DNA of 46,682 nt from Flammula alnicola (GCA_015499995.1 JADNRV010000357.1:1-46682), one strand, 5' to 3'. Shown: positions 1 to 11,377, numbered from the stretch's first letter. Notes: generated from the letters alone by a model not told the origin. Numbers and translations: made by a program.

Positions 1-99
1 CGCCATGTTGCGTACACACCAAAGTCCGAATTCAACGCGCGACAAGAGGCCCTCTCGGCGCTTCGCTGCCAAAAGAAGGATTTAGAGGACCTTTATTAG
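1..99 (+). CDS. C-terminal end of an unknown gene (cut by the window edge)
   Basis: Frame 1 is open from the first base to a TAG at 97-99 and encodes 32 residues ending in KKDLEDLY. The composition is mixed and charged, as expected for a real C-terminus, with a helix-like Glu/Lys/Leu spacing. No family can be recognised from so short a piece. It could be the last exon of a gene lying mostly upstream of the window. The opposite-strand ORF over 96-299 looks less protein-like. This call rests on frame and composition only. Confidence 0.35.
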   Translation, partial: RHVAYTPKSEFNARQEALSALRCQKKDLEDLY

Positions 100-786
100 A
101 ATTCCCTCGAGAGTTGTCGGCGTTCTGAGAAGGAAGACCTTCGAATGATTGGTGCCTTCTTCCAGTTCCTGATGAGTTGCTGCATATGGAACCGAAATCT
201 TTCCGAAACTTTCGGAATGCCGAGGGATAAGAGGTGTTGATTAGAGGGTGCCGATACTACAGAGGGAATGTGGACACTCGTTTCGAGCTGGTTTTTCAAG
301 CAAATGATCTTAGGCAGCGCGGTAAGCCCGAGGGAAAGGATTAAAGACGTCTGGGTAGATAAGTATGTCGATTGCAGGGCTTGTATGGGTTCTTAAAATT
401 TGGCATCATTAATCTTTATTTCATTTTTATGCCTTGAGAACGATATGCATCTTATCGTGCTCTGTAAATTAAGCTTGAAGGGTGTGCGTATGCCGACTGC
501 ATGCGCTTTAAAGTTTAAACTGATGTGTACTGGTCAAAGAGATGGAAAATATGCCACATACCACCTTGTAATAGATCGAAATTATCGACTTGCGGTATAA
601 AGGGTTCTGGATATCCGAAGACAGTATTTTGTCGAGACTTATGTGGCGTGCATGCAGAAAGATGTGGATGCTTGTGGATCCACAGTCTACGGAGCTGACT
701 CGGAGGTTAAAATGGGTTGAAGCTCCGACCAAATTCATCCGAATTAGTGACCCCTTGTACCCTCATTTCAAACCTCATTGCCACAA

Positions 787-2442
787 ATGAGCGCCGAAAC
801 CGACCCGCTATTGGCTCTTCGTCAAGCTATCAAATCTCGGACTAAGGTCATATATTCAAATGAAGCCGGACCTTGCTCGTCGCTCGTCAGTGCCACGAGC
901 CTTGTCGTTAACGGACAGTCAATTCCGAAATCCAGTCCAACGCGTTATCGCAAAGCGGGAGCTCCTTCCGACTTCTATTCATTGGACGCGGTCTACGTCG
1001 CATGGCTGTTTCGGGATGCAGCAGGAGCGGAGTACATGAAGCAGGCTAGGGAGCACGGGCTGGCTGTTGGGTTTGTGAGTGTAACGGAGCGGAAGCACGT
1101 TGTGGATTGGTTAGAGGGAAAGGCCTCTGACAATGATCGAATAGCCCCCCTTACTTGTGAGTTATTGTAAATTTGGAAGAGTTATTTCATTAATTTTTTG
1201 CAGTGGCGGAGTCTACAACGCCTCCTGGAACTCCACCGCGAACGACGACTGGTCAGGCGCTTCCAATTACACCGCGCACCCGCGCCGCAGAAGCCCCGAC
1301 GGCGACACCTTCTAAGCGACGATACGTGGCCGACTCGCATGACATTGAAGTAGTGAAGAAGATCAAACAAAACGAAGTCGAACTTAGAGACCGCAACACC
1401 ATCCTCAGAGGGGTTAAGCCTAACGTGAGCATCACCCACCGTTATCGTTATTCTCGGGTTTATTAACTCGAGATATGGTGGAAAGAACTTCGCTGCTGTA
1501 CGACTGACGTACGGCGAAAAACTGAAAAAGCTGAAGGAGACAAGTAGATCGGGTGCCGCGCCGACGCCTGCTACTGCGACAGGTTCGTTTCACTATTCAG
1601 CCCCCCCGTGCTGTCCACTAAGTCACCTTTTCATTCTAGATCCAAAATTGTTGGCCCGGAAAGCGCGTAAGTCGCTTACGATTTTTTTTTTTTTTGCTCG
1701 AAAAGGATAGAGCCAACGCAACTTTCAGGCCACAACCAACCTATTATCATGATATCCTCTTCTCCCACTGCACTGATTACGATGCACAACGTCAAACGAT
1801 TTTTGGAGGACTCCGTGTATGTGAATATCTCTTTCATATGTCTGCTCCGCTCACTCCGAGCCGTAGATTCGAACCTTCTCAAGATGCTCGGGCAAGAGCC
1901 ATGGCTGAAGGAAACCTGAAACCCGAAGATCTCATTCCGATCTATCGCAAGCGAACAACTATTGACACGAGTGGGAAGGAGACCGTGATCAAAACGACAT
2001 ACTTCGTGGTCGACAGTGTGGAAGCTCTGTCAAAATTCGGGACTGATGCTTGGGAACGAGTCGTGTGCGTCATGACCACCGGTCAAGCGTGGCAGTTCCG
2101 TCCTTATAAATGGAACGAGCCCCGTCAACTATTTCACAATGGTGCATTGGTATCATATATACATTCTATCATCTGACTGACATCTTCTGGGCCTTTAGTG
2201 AAAGGAATTTATGTTTCATGGTCGAACGACCCTCCAAATGTGAAGATCAAAGATTGGAACGTCACAGAGCTTAAGGTGCGTCCTTCTTTTACGCAATTTA
2301 TTTGTCTTGTCTTGCTGATTCGTCGTCGGATATTCAGATTGATCCACATAGACGACATGTTGACAAGTCTGTAGTGGCTCACTTCTGGAAGATGCTGGAT
2401 ACCTGGATACAGACCAACAAGCCCTCGCTAATAAAAGCCTGA
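787..2442 (+). CDS. CDC73: Cdc73, Paf1 transcription elongation complex subunit
   Basis: Cdc73 is a subunit of the nuclear Paf1 complex, which travels with RNA polymerase II and promotes elongation and histone modification. I place eight exons: 787-1156, 1204-1424, 1486-1582, 1640-1666, 1711-1816, 1867-2141, 2199-2275 and 2338-2442. Their phases agree throughout and give 425 residues. The start is the ATG at 787, followed by the family-typical DPLLALR. A mid-region GVKPNNF motif leads into a basic helix. The C-terminal GTPase-like fold holds ALITMHNVKRFLEDSV, YFVVDSVEALSKFGTDAW, TTGQAWQFRPYKW and RRHVDK, all hallmarks of the family. Length is normal. Oddities are a 27-base exon 4 and an intron 4 (1667-1710) holding a long T run near its 5' side. 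The family call is essentially certain. The exon 4/5 junctions rest on frame and homology logic only. Confidence 0.95.
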
Positions 2443-4192
2443 TCTCTTGTTGCGGAGAATGACTTGATTGATGGTGCTTTTATCGTATTAACCGCCCTAA
2501 CACTCCAGGTTGTTGGGCTCATCGCCGCCGACACTTGCATGATATTCTTTGGCTTTTCGACTGTATTTCGCTATCCATACCTGAATTCGCTTTACATATG
2601 TGCGTATCCTAGTTTTGTGTCCATGTATATTGTGCAACATAATTTCTGTCCTTTCTTTCTGTCGCGACGTCTAACAAGGTCCTGGATGGTTGGCTGTTCT
2701 ATATCCCCCTCAAGTTATGGTACCTTCTACGCGATCTACCTCGCATGTTGGTTATTTTGAGGAACTTCCTTCTATTTCGTGACCCACGCATTTGACTTTG
2801 TCGTCCTAGGTGAACCCGTCCGCCGACTCATCTTTGCTTCCCTGGGGTTTCCTTAGTGAAGCAAGCCAGCATACGCAACATCACCGATAGACTCCGCTGC
2901 CATTGTCATGCATCAATCTCCTACCCTGAAGGATTTGAATTCTGACTTACTAGACCACAAGCCATTCGCCTTCTCTTGCCTTTGTCCGTGCCTTCTCCTC
3001 CAACGACGCGGTCTTCAAATATTGTGCGTGTGTCGGACTTGTCCTCGTCAGAAACGTCTTGCTGTCGAAGCTGTTATTAAATGGGGATGGAAGGTAGGAA
3101 GAGAGAAGAACTGACCACATACCATATACGCTTCACGTTCGTCGAATGTTTTCTGCACCGCGGCAGACCAAGCCACAGGTGAATAGAAGGCACAATTATG
3201 GAAGACCGATGGGGAAACGAACCATTAAATCCAGGGGTCGTTGAATAATATTCGCATCCTCGACGATATGGGAATTTTGGCGAGAAAGGACAAGCGTGAA
3301 GGATGGCCAGGGCGCCTTCGGTATTGCCATGTCCAAATCTAATACAAGGACAAGCCGCAGAAGAAATAAAATTTACGAAGACCAAGTCGAAGTCGAAGAG
3401 AGAAGAGAGAACAAATGAGGACGGTCATTATCACCTCTCCACTTATATACTCCCTGAGCGTGGAGTCTACTGAGGAGAAGAAGCACCTGGCAACATGCGT
3501 TAACCTGAGAAAGTGAAGGGTGGGTATGACATATGTAAGGAGTGGGAGAGATTCCGAAGCATGTCTATGTCACAGAATGTCTTCCTCGCTCGGAGTACGT
3601 ACACCTGCTACTTATTTGATCAGTGCTGGCAGCGTGGATGAAGATCAAGCCCCAGTGATTTCAGCCATTCGAAGTCGGCGAAGCATGTGCAGGCCGAAGC
3701 AAACTACAAAAAAGAACGACGGCATACCCTCCGACTCTCTTCGAAGACAATTTATAGAGGCCCGGACTCCGCATCCTTGGCCGTTCAGTGACAAAATTAA
3801 TTTGAATTCCTCCCGCGAAACCCACCTTGGGAAATTCAGCTATCAATATAGCCATATGGATAATGACAGTGTGCACTCGGATATACTCTATACTCTATTT
3901 CATCAGGCGCAGTCAGAGCCATGTATTTTTATGAGAGAGAAGAGGGAGGATACTACTATCACCCGAGGACCGAGTCGTTGAACATCTGTGATTGTACCAC
4001 GCAGCCACCATATGTAGTATTGGCACATTCAAGGAAATTGAACGTTGCGATAATAACATTAACGAAACAGACGAAGAATTACGACTTCGTACGACTCGTA
4101 CGGAAATATTGAAGGTTTAGTTCGACAGGGCGACAGTCCAGATATAGGATCCTCCCTAATTTCAAGCATATCTATCTTAGGCAGCCAATCCC
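2443..4192. other. Gene-poor interval with unassigned coding-like scraps
   Basis: I see no gene I can support. On the plus strand, around 2680-2780, a frame reads WLFYIPLKLWYLLRDLPRML, which looks like a membrane-anchor segment. It has no convincing start and soon meets a stop. On the minus strand, around 3120-3165, a frame reads AVQKTFDEREAYM followed by a GTATGT donor-like site, but upstream codons contain a stop. These may be decayed exons. The interval also holds the 3' ends of CDC73 and of the convergent hydroxylase gene at 4193-4960. Confidence 0.4.
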
Positions 4193-4960
4193 CTAAGTAT
4201 CCTTGACCTTTGACCTCCGAGTCTGCGCCAATTTGTTCGTCCCATGGATCCAATCCAAGAACCCCAACGCCCCAAAATTAACCATGAACAACTCATGATG
4301 CTTGTCATGCATCCTCGCCGCGCCCGCAAAGAAATCATATCCACTATGCACCGTGCTCGTCTCGACCAACTCGAACGCGACGAACGCCCAATACGTGAGG
4401 ATGTGGCACCGGAACAGCTGTCCAGGCAGCGCAATAGGTATGATATTCGCAAAGACGTGCTCGACGGGCGAGGCGTACTGCGCTGCGAGCGAGACAGGCG
4501 CGATGAAGCGGTGGTGCTGCTTGTGGATGCGCGCGTACAGAGTGGGGTGGTGGAAGAAGCGGTGGACGTAGTAGAAGAGGATCTCGCGGATGATGATGGA
4601 CAGGATAAAGTCGCGCGCGAACTCGAGGGGCTTCGGGGGGGATGCGGTGATGCGGTAGCCGGAGGGCTTGGAGGACAAGTAGTTGAGGGCCAACAGCGAG
4701 GCATGGATGGCCATCGCTAGGGCTTGGTTCCGCAGGACGACGTGCAGGCACTGGACGATGTCGTTACGGGTGGGCTGCTTGGGTATGGGTTGGATCTTGT
4801 GCCGGTGGGAGAACGACGGCGCTATGTAGTCGAGAGTCATGTAGATCATGCATGGTATCCAGAAGAAGATGACTTGGACGAGGAGAGACCCAAAGAATTC
4901 GATGAGCGGGTGCGGGTAGGTGGACACAATCGTCGCCCATAGCCCTAGGAAAGTCGACAT
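4193..4960 (-). CDS. Sterol desaturase / fatty acid hydroxylase superfamily membrane protein (ERG25-like)
   Basis: A single exon encodes 255 residues. The three histidine clusters of the di-iron membrane hydroxylases are present: HRFFHH at about 133-138, HKQHH at 146-150, and HDKHH at 218-222 preceded by HSGYD at 205-209. Hydrophobic segments lie near 20-45, 80-95, 115-132 and 185-200. Family members oxidise sterol methyl groups or hydroxylate lipids in the ER using a di-iron centre; the closest feel is C4-methylsterol oxidase or cholesterol 25-hydroxylase-like proteins. The substrate cannot be told from sequence. The C-terminus GFLDWIHGTN fits the family and length is slightly short. A perfect 183-bp tandem duplication begins about 175 bases upstream of the start, possibly within its promoter. 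Confidence 0.85.
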   Translation of the reverse strand: MSTFLGLWATIVSTYPHPLIEFFGSLLVQVIFFWIPCMIYMTLDYIAPSFSHRHKIQPIPKQPTRNDIVQCLHVVLRNQALAMAIHASLLALNYLSSKPSGYRITASPPKPLEFARDFILSIIIREILFYYVHRFFHHPTLYARIHKQHHRFIAPVSLAAQYASPVEHVFANIIPIALPGQLFRCHILTYWAFVAFELVETSTVHSGYDFFAGAARMHDKHHELFMVNFGALGFLDWIHGTNKLAQTRRSKVKDT

Positions 4961-5136
4961 TGTTGCGGTAAGAGCAAGCTCCGGAATTCAGCTTGCCTGC
5001 GACGGTGTATGAAAACATAGGGGGCAATCACATGCACCATCTTGGTATTTAGTGTCCTTCATGCGTGGCTGGACCAATGGATGGATCATGGGACGCGGTT
5101 TTGCAGCCGCAGGCCTCCTGCAATGGCCGTTGAACA

Positions 5137-5502
5137 TAACACGACTGTTTTTAAGAATTTCACAGTAAGTATTCGTTCTCTGCGGGTGTCTCCGTTCAGC
5201 TTGAACTCTGCGTAATTTCCTAGACGCTTTTCGCACTGTCAGACGTCACAAGGCAGTTGGTTCCTATGCAAGGCCGTGTGAGCTTTCCACTTGTCATTCA
5301 ACGATGCGAGACTACGTACTAACACGACTGTTTTTAAGAATTTCACAGTAAGTATTCGTTCTCTGCGGGTGTCTCCGTTCAGCTTGAACTCTGCGTAATT
5401 TCCTAGACGCTTTTCGCACTGTCAGACGTCACAAGGCAGTTGGTTCCTATGCAAGGCCGTGTGAGCTTTCCACTTGTCATTCAACGATGCGAGACTACGT
5501 AC
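5137..5502. repeat. Perfect 183-bp direct tandem duplication
   Basis: Two adjacent copies, 5137-5319 and 5320-5502, read identically over their whole length, starting TAACACGACTG and ending GACTACGTAC. Flanking bases differ, so the borders are sharp. Neither copy holds a convincing ORF. The position, upstream of the minus-strand hydroxylase start at 4960, suggests promoter or 5'-leader DNA. Confidence 0.95.
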
Positions 5503-6082
5503 ATATCTCCTGATTACCTTGATCCATACATAACGTCGCCTGAACATTGTTTGAGGGGATTTTACGTCCTAAAGGGACCTCAGACCTGGCTCGGAGAAGT
5601 TCTTCGAGGTTATCATTGAGTGCCCGCTCAGTTTCCAGTACGCGTTTTTGTTGAGCTTGAGTTATTTTCTTGATAAAAGAGAGGAAGAGCACCGAGAGAC
5701 AAACGTTTAAACGTTCACGTTCAAGCTCAAGGTCAACGTTAACGTTCAAGCTCAAGCTTCAAAGCTTCAAGCTTCAAGCTTTAGTGTTGCTTGCTACGCG
5801 TCCGATGTCCACGATGGATCAGACCGAGGCTATTTCCCGATATACGTATTACTTGTTCTCACGCCGTGTACTGCCATAACACATACCAAAACTGTCGTTT
5901 GTTCGCTCTTCGTGCAAGCCGCACTCAACCGAATCAGAACTCGAGAACGAAGGAGTGGGTACAACACTTTTCTAAGTGACAGATGGACGAATGGAACAAT
6001 AATATCGAGGATAAGAAGTTGAAACTACAACGCGACACGCATCGAACGAGAAATATCACCAAAATCGTCAGAAGAAGTCGCC
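5503..6082. other. Intergenic stretch with one unassigned minus-strand open segment
   Basis: A minus-strand frame between about 5755 and 5495 is open and contains a charged, helix-like segment (AQQKRVLETERALNDNLEEL). I found no start exon or splice partners that make a complete gene, so it may be an exon of an unrecognised gene or chance. The rest is the 3' side of the gene at 6083-6824 and a short low-complexity tract. Confidence 0.3.
5700..5783. repeat. Low-complexity tract of CAAGCTT/GTTCAAGCTC words
   Basis: The tract repeats short palindromic words (AAGCTT, AACGTT, GTTCAAGCTCAAG) many times. It looks like local slippage and can form several small hairpins. No function is evident. Confidence 0.7.
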
Positions 6083-6824
6083 TCAAGTTTTCTTCTTCTT
6101 GGATGATCTCTTGGATGATCTCTTCGCAGATGTCGACTCAAGAGGAGTAAGAGGACGCGATTCCTCCTTCTCGACGTTCTGTACCTCCTCGATGGCTCGT
6201 TTCTATACAATCAAGTCAGAATGGAAGTTGCAAGAATAGTAAGTTACTTTGGCACACCTTGCCCTTCGTCACCTTTAGCTTAGCTTCCTTAGACGTACGT
6301 GTCTCCTCTTTTCCGTCAGCCCCGACAGAGCGTCGCCCAAATCGCCGGATGCAAGAATTTCGGGGAGAACAGATGAGGGAGGGCTGCACAGAGCAGAATT
6401 AGCCTCTGCAGTGGCATCCTAGGGATACACCGACTTACCCTATGACAACTTTGCCAACGTCGACGCGCGTCTTACCATCACTGCGAATAGAAAACACCAT
6501 CGCATTCGGAGCAAAGACCCTCAGAAGATAGCTGCTCGTCGGCACCAAATCCGGCACGCGAGCAAATTCAGCAGGGACAAGAATGGCATCAAGTTCCTTT
6601 GAGGTGTAAGGGCGTCTGCGCAGGTCTGCAAAGCAGCAGATAGCATTGTGCGTGCAACCATCGAGATCGTCATAGCGCACGATGCTGGTGGGGTTATGCG
6701 TTTCGGTCTCGATGTCTCGCAGCATACCGTCGATATGGTCGCGACTGGCATGCCGGGGCTGGTAGGTGTCCAAAGCATCGTTTTCTAGCTCGTAGCCGAC
6801 AAAAACTACGGGAAAACCGCCCAT
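6083..6824 (-). CDS. Unknown 196-aa protein with basic C-terminal tail
   Basis: Three exons on the minus strand (6439-6824, 6299-6383, 6083-6202) join with agreeing phases and canonical splice sites (GTAAGT...GTGCAG; GTACGT...TATAG). The start is the ATG at 6824-6822 opening MGGFPVVFVGYELENDALDT. The body mixes acidic and hydrophobic residues. The tail is rich in Lys, Ser and Arg and ends SSKKKKT, which could be a nuclear localisation or nucleic-acid contact region. There is no signal peptide or membrane segment. I do not recognise the family. The gene model is well supported by phase, the function not at all. Confidence 0.7.
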
Positions 6825-7093
6825 TGTTTATTGGAAGTACTAGAGACAAGGACGGGTGTCTCAGACTACGATTATCACTTATTTCTTAATCAAATCTTAT
6901 CTACTTTCTGATCTTATCTATGTACAGCAAACACCAGTTGTATGGGGAAAAGAATTATGGGGTGCAAAGGTACCCTTACAAGCAAGGGAATAGATTAAAT
7001 ACACGAATTAAAACCCGCAGTGTATATAGGTTCAAACCATATGTTCAAACCTATTTCATTTCGAATTCAAAACATGAGAGATTGAGAAAAGAA

Positions 7094-8259
7094 CTAGGGA
7101 GAAAGTGCAAGTCCTTCCAGCCTGGTGTCCAGTAACTTCAAAACGGTATCCATCCCAAGCAAGACGCCCTCATCCGGACCCTGCCCCGGCGTGATGAGAG
7201 TATGTGCGAAGTCAATTAGTTTCACCACGAATGGTGGTCCAGGCCGTTTCGTCTCGCTATCCTCATCCTCATCCTCCTCATCTTCATCCTCCTCCTCATC
7301 TTCCGCGTCCTTCTCTTCCTCCTCCTCTTCCTCCTCTTCCAAATGTCTCTTGATTCCTTCAGCCGCTCGGCTCCAATCCGCCTCGTAGATAATGAGCATG
7401 CTACCACCCACCATTCGCACCTCTAGCGACGCGTATGTTTCTCTAAGAAACCCGACCTCTTCCCGAATGGCACGCAAAATCAAGATTAGCGTCTCGCGAG
7501 GGAGACCGGTGCTCGACGAGACCACAGATTCAAAAGACTCAGTAGTCTCTGACACGAGCATACCGACCGGAAAGAATTTGGCGATCCCCTCGTGCAGCTC
7601 AGCGGCCTTGATAGTCTTGCCGTACGATTTAGGCGTGTTCACGGGTTGTGAAGTGATGTTATCATAGACCTTCGAAGAACGGATTTGACGTTAAATTTCG
7701 CCAAGAATAAATAATTGACAACGGAGAGCGCACCTGGAATCCAGTCAACCGGATGCCTGTCTCGAACGAGGTGGTGCTTTGCGCGGTTTTCATCATACGC
7801 GCGATCTTCTCTGCGGATGCTGTTTCTTCATGTAACACCGTCCCGAGCTTGATATCCAGGATGTTCGGCTTATGGAACGGGTGCGAAAGGTTCTCTAAAA
7901 CGATAGATTGTATATATCAAACACCACGTTCAGTATTCATCAGATATAAAAAGAGCAAGGAACGTATCTTTCTGATCCGCGATGGGCTGGAAGACTAAGC
8001 CCTCCGTAGATTCAGGCTGTGTCGGGTCCACGGTGCCCTCGAGCTTGAGTGTACCCAGAAACTTTGGTGTGAACGCACGCAGGATCTCCAGCGCACTATC
8101 CTGTTGTATCGCCTGGTAGAAGTCCAGCTCGCGGCGCAAGACGGGCTTTATGATGAGCGATCCGTCTTCTGTCGTCAGCACGCCTGCGTGGCCGCCGACC
8201 TGCGACTCCAGAGCATGCGTTGGAGGCGTACTACTCGCATGATTGTCCTCGTTATCCAT
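7094..8259 (-). CDS. Inositol polyphosphate (multi)kinase, IPK family
   Basis: Enzymes of this family (Arg82/IPMK, Kcs1, IP3 kinase) phosphorylate soluble inositol phosphates with ATP and act in nucleus and cytosol in phosphate and transcription signalling. Exon 2 (7734-7894) carries PNILDIKLG, the diagnostic PxxxDxKxG substrate-binding motif. Exon 3 (7094-7669) carries GGSMLIIYE (the SSLL-like motif) and LIDFAHT (the metal-binding IDF motif), then a GxxxGxxxLL helix. Exon 1 starts at the ATG at 8259 and has the expected KPVLRRELDFYQ nucleotide-binding strand. A Glu/Asp run sits in the variable loop before LIDFAHT, as in other family members. The exon 1/2 junction is odd: no canonical GT donor in the right phase is visible near 7960. 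Multikinase versus other subtype is inferred from size and basidiomycete precedent. Confidence 0.85.
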
Positions 8260-8983
8260 CGCGTACGACAGTTTTCACTCGACGAGAACCTGGTGGATGA
8301 AAGGAAAGTGCAGCAAGCACCAAGGCATCGCCCATCAGAGTGGCGGTACTTATCCAAGAGATTCGTAACCTGCCCAATCAGCTGTCCACGCCATCCTCCC
8401 ACGCGTTTTACGACTTATGGCATGACATTGACAGTTGTAGACCCCAGCGGGCGCCTGAAATTCGACAACAAACATCTGTATACCGTATACGCAAAAAAAA
8501 AAAAACTCTGGGGAGCTCCAGAGCTCATCCTAGTCTTATCGAACACTCAACCAAAATTTCACGAGAAAACTTCATGAATTTTCCAACTCAGTACTTCTCG
8601 AACTACTTCTCGAAATGATACCGTACGACTTCGGACTGTAAGCTGTTATAAGGAATCATGGATTATCGAGTCTTCCTTGTACCACATATGGGCTGCTGCC
8701 TGAGATAATCATTCATCGCTCTGATAACGCAGGTCAGAATGCCGATCTCGGAAAATAAAAGACATAGACAGCAAACCTGGACCTGTCTATGCTGAGGGTT
8801 TTCACATCATACAGTACATGTAACGCGAAGTTGCCATTGTACTTGATAAGTTGGCGTTTGTCACATATTTAGTACGTTGACTTAAATGAATTGTTTCACA
8901 ATAAAACTTCATAAAATTCCAACTACTTCTCCGAAATTCGAATCATACAGGACGACTAAGCTACGTATACGACAGAGAATCGT
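8260..8983. other. Intergenic region between divergent-context genes
   Basis: No supported gene. Two short similar segments (about 8571-8632 and 8908-8956, both holding TTCCAACT...ACTTCTC...) hint at an old local duplication. The right end is the 3' flank of the secreted repeat protein. Confidence 0.4.
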
Positions 8984-10426
8984 TTAGTGGCGGATTGCCT
9001 GGGTAGATGTCGGCCTAGGGGGCTTAGCACGGCGGAACAATGCCGAGGTAGCAGGCGCAGAAGGAGTAGCAGAAGCTGCTACAACCGATGAAGCCGCAGC
9101 CGTGGGTTTAACCTCAGCGACCTTGGCGTTGTTGACAGCCGCACTCGCAGTTGGGCTAACAGATGCTGCGGAAGCGGACGCGGTCCTGTGTGCCTTCTTG
9201 GAGGTCTTGTGGTGCTTGGAAGACTTCCTGTGCTTGCGGAGGAGAGAGTGGCGGTGGGGTTTGCCCTCCTTCTCCTTCTCAAGAAGGGAGTGCTTGTGAG
9301 AAGTCCTCAGGGCAGACTTGTGGTGAACATGCTCGCCGTTAGCGAGCGCCTTGCGGTGCGCATCCTTCTTGGCCTCCTTCGCCAGGGCGTGGGCGTGCTT
9401 GGGGTTAGTCGAGTCAACAAGAGCGGCCTTGTGCGCTTCGTGCTTGGCCTGCTTCTTCAACGCCAAAGTGTGTTGAGGGTGAGTTGGGTCAGCGAGCGCC
9501 TTCTTGAAAGCCTCCTTCTTCAACGCGGTGGCGTGGTTGGGGTTGGTAGGGTCAGCAAGGGCGGCCTTGTAGGCTTTGTGCTTGGCGATGTGGGCAAGCG
9601 CCGCAGCGTGATGAGGGTTGGTGGGATCGGCAGCGGCCTTCTTCAAAGCCTCCTTCTTCAACGCAGCGGCGTGCTTGGGGTTGGTCGGGTCGGCAAGAGC
9701 GGCTTTGTGGGCTTTGAGCTTGGCCTGGAGAGCAAGGGCAGCGGCGTGGTTGGCGCTCGTAGGATCAGCGAGTGCCTTCTTGAAAGCTTGCTTCTTCAAC
9801 GCGGCAGCGTGGTTGGGGTTGGTAGGGTCAGCAAGCGCGGCCTTGTAGGCTTTGTGCTTAGCCTGGTACGCAACGGCGGCAGCGTGGTGAGGGTCGGTAG
9901 AGTCAGCGAGGGCTTTCTTGTAGGCGGCCTTCTTGGCGGCAGCCTCAGGGGTCAAAGAGGGAGTAGCCTTCAAGTCCGCGGCCTTGGAAGCGAAGGGAGT
10001 AACAGGCGTCACTGGGGTTACCGGCGTCACCGGCGTCACGGGAGTTACAGGTGTAACTGGAGTTACGGGCGTCGCAGGGACGGCAGCCTATGGAGAGAAA
10101 AAAAATTATCAGTCCCTGAGGATGATTACAACAACATTAGAACTTACAACAGCGCGAGCTTCGAAGTCCTCGACGAATTCACGGGCTTCCATCTCGAGGT
10201 CCTCGTAGTCACGAGCTTCAAGTCCTTCCTCGTAGTAGCCTCGGGCATCCAGGTACATATCGTAGAGTTCACGAGAGCTGTACTCAACCTGGTCAAGGTC
10301 GCGTGCCTCGACATCGACCTCCAACTCGCGGGTGGCGAACGAAGAGTCAACGGGGAGAGCGAGGACACTGGTGCTTCCGTAAGCAAGAGCGGCGGCCAGG
10401 ACAGCGAAGTTAGCGGTGAGCTGCAT
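8984..10426 (-). CDS. Secreted repeat protein (EAR-rich propeptide, TPV hinge, His/Lys/Ala repeats)
   Basis: Two exons, 10148-10426 and 8984-10087, are joined by a 60-base intron (GTAAGT...CCATAG) with phase 0 and give 460 residues. An N-terminal signal peptide is clear ([20 protein letters not shown]). Exon 1 then repeats short acidic EARD/EARE units. Exon 2 opens with about seven TPV repeats, followed by about nine imperfect repeats of 20-25 residues with the consensus [19 protein letters not shown]. A His/Lys-rich stretch and a Ser/Ala/Thr-rich tail end the protein. It is likely exported to the wall or medium. Histidines in every repeat could bind metals or change charge with pH, but that is inference. 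No enzymatic domain is seen. Such repeat proteins are common but poorly characterised in Agaricomycetes. Confidence 0.8.
9340..9945 (-). repeat. Coding minisatellite, ~60-75-bp units in the secreted protein gene
   Basis: About nine imperfect tandem units encode the [16 protein letters not shown] consensus. Units alternate between a longer form beginning KHKAYK and a shorter form beginning FKK, so the array behaves as a ~45-residue higher-order repeat. Copy number may vary between strains. Confidence 0.85.
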
Positions 10427-11377
10427 GATGATTTAAAAGATGGGGTGGGGTGAGGAGGTTGTTAGAAAAAGGCTGCATTGGCGAAGCGATTAGTTGAGCG
10501 TGCTCCAAGATAAGAACGAGAACTAACGAACTTCGTGAAGTTTTTGATTTGGACGTGAAGAAATCAAAGGACCAGCCTAAGACTGAGGGAAACGAAGACA
10601 TTGGTCAGTGAGGAGAACGGTGGGAGGGTAGAAGAATGCTCACTTTGATTGATAGAGCACCGGGCTTGGGGAAAACTCATAGAGATGGCGCGCGTTATAT
10701 AGCAGACCAGATATCCCCGGATATTCTATTGTTTGTTGCCTGTTGCACTTGCAGGCAATCTCGGACTTACAGCGCATGTTTCATACCCCTTTATTCGGCT
10801 GCAGAGAGGCTGTGATTCCTGCATCATGACGCGATGATCCTCGATTTTCACGAATGCAACCTGCAAAAATTCTTCCATCCTCGCAGAAAAAAGATACACC
10901 TGCAGTATCCTGGCAGCAGCCAGACTTGTCGTGCTCTCTTTTTTGCTGGATAAATGGCCCTATCGAAAGCTTGGCCAAAAAAAATCTTGAGCATGCCCCC
11001 ACATGTCGTTGCAAGGGTTTCCATCAGAAATGTGTCGTACCATTTGTTGCCAACATTGGGACTCTGGACCAATTGGAAATAACATATCGGCATCACACGT
11101 ATTAAACACTCCATACTGAGATGCGAAATTCCCGTAGGTCGCCGGCGCAAGGAGTCTAGCGTTCAACCCTACAGCGCTCAGGAGTCAACGCGCCATGTAC
11201 ACGTCAAGATAGAAGGGCGACCATGGTTCTGGTGTATCCGATATCATCAGGCGATTGATGATGGAGCCGATAACATTGCAAAGCCCTGCAAAGCCCCGTA
11301 AGAAAGCTGTGTTACGTAAATCTTCAAGAATTTACAACGACATACAACAGCATCGATCATCAGCGGAAGGCACCGCC
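10427..11377. other. Upstream region of the secreted repeat protein
   Basis: A TATATAA on the minus strand at 10695-10701 could be the TATA box of the gene starting at 10426, although the implied leader of about 250 bases is long. I see nothing else supportable. ORFs between 10781 and 11166 look random. Confidence 0.35.

Noticed and set aside
3520..3981. 153-codon ORF
   Set aside because: It begins with GTG and has no coding texture, domain or splice context.
9188..10453. 421-codon plus-strand ORF
   Set aside because: It is the antisense of the secreted repeat protein. Its Gly/Val/Arg-rich repeats are the shadow of the minus-strand repeats, and it crosses the minus-strand intron.
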